Source: Alistipes dispar (lineage in GTDB: Bacteria; Bacteroidota; Bacteroidia; Bacteroidales; Rikenellaceae). From it: a stretch of 64,000 nt of DNA. The position numbers were made by a program, and so were the translations under genes. The notes beneath the pieces are model-generated. The model made no database searches. It had not been told where the DNA came from and worked only from the letters and a program-made list of their open reading frames with translations. Positions 62,889 to 64,000 of this stretch are shown here, in pieces. The DNA is taken from assembly GCF_006542685.1 (NCBI RefSeq), contig NZ_AP019736.1, positions 1,088,001 through 1,152,000 of the forward strand, given 5' to 3'. Each line of letters starts with the position of its first letter. Position 1 is the stretch's first letter.

Positions 62889-63097
62889 ACCGGCACGGAC
62901 GCTCCGAAACGCCATCCTTCCACCCGGCCGGAAAGCTGTCCCGCAAGCTCTACCGGAAGCCGCCGCGAATGCGGGACATAATCGGACCGTCCTCTGCCAA
63001 AAACACCGTGCGCACGCACCGCACGCCGCACGGCCGGAACTCAACCCCGCCCGTCTCCGGAAAATACGGTCCTGGCCGGAGACCTTCCGACGCCGGG
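62889..63097. other. GC-rich gap with no recognised feature
   Basis: About 200 bases between two convergent transcription terminators. I see no gene, promoter or repeat. Confidence 0.5.
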
Positions 63098-63132
63098 ACG
63101 AAAAATCCCCCGGAACCGAAACTCCGGGGGAT
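63098..63132 (-). terminator. Terminator after the right-edge SusD gene
   Basis: Perfect 10-bp stem ATCCCCCGGA (63105-63114) / TCCGGGGGAT (63123-63132); on the minus strand the stem runs into TTTTT. Confidence 0.92.
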
Positions 63133-63157
63133 GCACACGTCCGTCCGACAGGACGGA

Positions 63158-64000
63158 TCACTCGGCCGTCTTCACGTATCCATCGTTCTGTTCGAGCGTA
63201 TTGAGGCTCTTCTCGATCTCCGTCCGCGGGATCGGCAGCAGGAGTTGATAGGACCGGAATTCACGGTTCTTCAGTATTTGGATGTCATAGTTCTTAGTCC
63301 CGCTGGTCTCGTCCTTCGTGATGACCATCTTCTGCAACGGGAACGTTTCGGTCCGCTCGGCGACCTTCCACCGGCGCACGTCGAAGAAACGGTGGTGCTC
63401 GAAGGCCAGTTCCACGCGCCGCTCGTTGTGGATGCGCTCCCGGAGCGCATCGCCCGAATCCTTGACCTCGGGCATGTTCACGCCCGGCCGCTGACGCACC
63501 TGTTTGAGGTAAAACCGCGCCGTCGGTTCGTCGCCCTCCTCGAATTTCGCCTCTGCGTAATTGAGCAACACCTCCGCATAGCGCATGAAAATCCATGGCG
63601 AGGTCATCTTGACGCTCGATCCTGTGGGCGGAATCGACTCGTCGAGGAACTTGCGCAGATAGTACCCCGTCTGCGTGGCGTTCCACGGCTGCGAAGAGAC
63701 CTTGCTATTCGCCTCGTCCAGACCGCCGTAGAAGATCTCGGTCTCACGGCCCATCCACACGCTGCCGTCGTAAAGCACCGAGGCATAGAAACGCGGGTCT
63801 CGGCCTGCATAGGGATTGGCGGGATCGTACCCCGAACCGGCGTTGAGTGTCAGCGTGCCGTCCGCCTGCTCAACGTAGGGACGCAGTCCGGTGGCCTGCA
63901 TTTCGTAGGCATTCACCATGTTCTGCGTCGGCGTGATCACACCCTGGCCGTTGTCACCGCTGCGGCCCGCCCAAGTAGCGAACTCGGTCGAATTGGCCTG
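63158..64000 (-). CDS. SusD/RagB family protein, C-terminal part
   Basis: 281 codons, open at the right window edge, so the signal peptide and first half are outside. Seen are YAGRDPRFYASVLYDGSVW, SPWIFMRYAEVLLNYAEAKFEEGDE (the typical SusD helix), QVRQRPGVNMPEV, RIHNERRVELAFEHHRFFDVRRWKV and the end LLLPIPRTEIEKSLNTLEQNDGY, all characteristic of SusD C-termini. A SusC gene is expected just beyond the edge. It terminates at its own hairpin. Confidence 0.93.
   Translation of the reverse strand, partial: QANSTEFATWAGRSGDNGQGVITPTQNMVNAYEMQATGLRPYVEQADGTLTLNAGSGYDPANPYAGRDPRFYASVLYDGSVWMGRETEIFYGGLDEANSKVSSQPWNATQTGYYLRKFLDESIPPTGSSVKMTSPWIFMRYAEVLLNYAEAKFEEGDEPTARFYLKQVRQRPGVNMPEVKDSGDALRERIHNERRVELAFEHHRFFDVRRWKVAERTETFPLQKMVITKDETSGTKNYDIQILKNREFRSYQLLLPIPRTEIEKSLNTLEQNDGYVKTAE

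Overview
The window looks like chromosomal DNA of a GC-rich member of the Bacteroidales, most likely Alistipes or a close Rikenellaceae relative. The evidence is three SusC/SusD-type loci, NVEALA, BACON, BatD/BatE and DUF1573 families, SDR-type threonine dehydrogenase, and many promoters of the Bacteroidota form TTTG-N19/20-TAnnTTTG just upstream of genes. The genus is inference; the phylum is secure. I see no insertion sequence, prophage or CRISPR array.

Layout. 1-2.3 kb: B12-dependent ribonucleotide reductase (cut by the left edge), RidA and a META-domain lipoprotein. 2.3-8.4 kb, minus strand: fumarase, BatD, BatE, RecR and malate dehydrogenase, probably one transcript. 8.6-10.6 kb: an AT-rich patch with an NVEALA-type secreted Cys-rich peptide, a beta-propeller lipoprotein and a DUF1573 protein. 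10.7-11.8 kb: class II aldolase. 12-15 kb: a four-gene minus-strand operon led by threonine dehydrogenase, then tRNA-Thr(GGT). 15.8-31.5 kb: a large surface operon (SusC, SusD, several lipoproteins, two leucine-rich-repeat lipoproteins, a subtilisin-like protease, a DUF1573 protein, a small lipoprotein). 31.7-34.7 kb: an LPS-kinase-like protein, then pheA and DAHP synthase/chorismate mutase behind an attenuator. 34.7-39.2 kb: PhoB/PhoR-like two-component system and a PiT phosphate transporter. 39.3-44.6 kb: a candidate small RNA, a DUF2721 protein, pyruvate formate-lyase with its activase, and an acyltransferase. 44.7-48.8 kb: OtsAB fusion and a GH15 enzyme. 49-58.6 kb, minus strand: two GH20 hexosaminidases and a SusD/SusC pair. 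59.4-62.8 kb: rhamnose mutarotase, an AraC regulator and a GH97 enzyme. The right edge cuts a third SusD.

Most notable observations. (1) Both complete SusC genes carry a nine-G run immediately after the signal peptide, encoding Gly-Gly-Gly-Asn when in frame. In one gene nine Gs keep the frame open; in the other nine Gs put the protein out of frame and ten would restore it. This fits slipped-strand phase variation of outer-membrane transporters. (2) A 26-codon leader peptide with ten Phe/Tyr codons in a 13-codon stretch, followed by mutually exclusive hairpins and a terminator, precedes pheA: a classical aromatic attenuator. (3) The phoB-like and PiT genes share a 16-bp element (14/16 identical) built of 11-bp-spaced direct repeats, a candidate Pho box.
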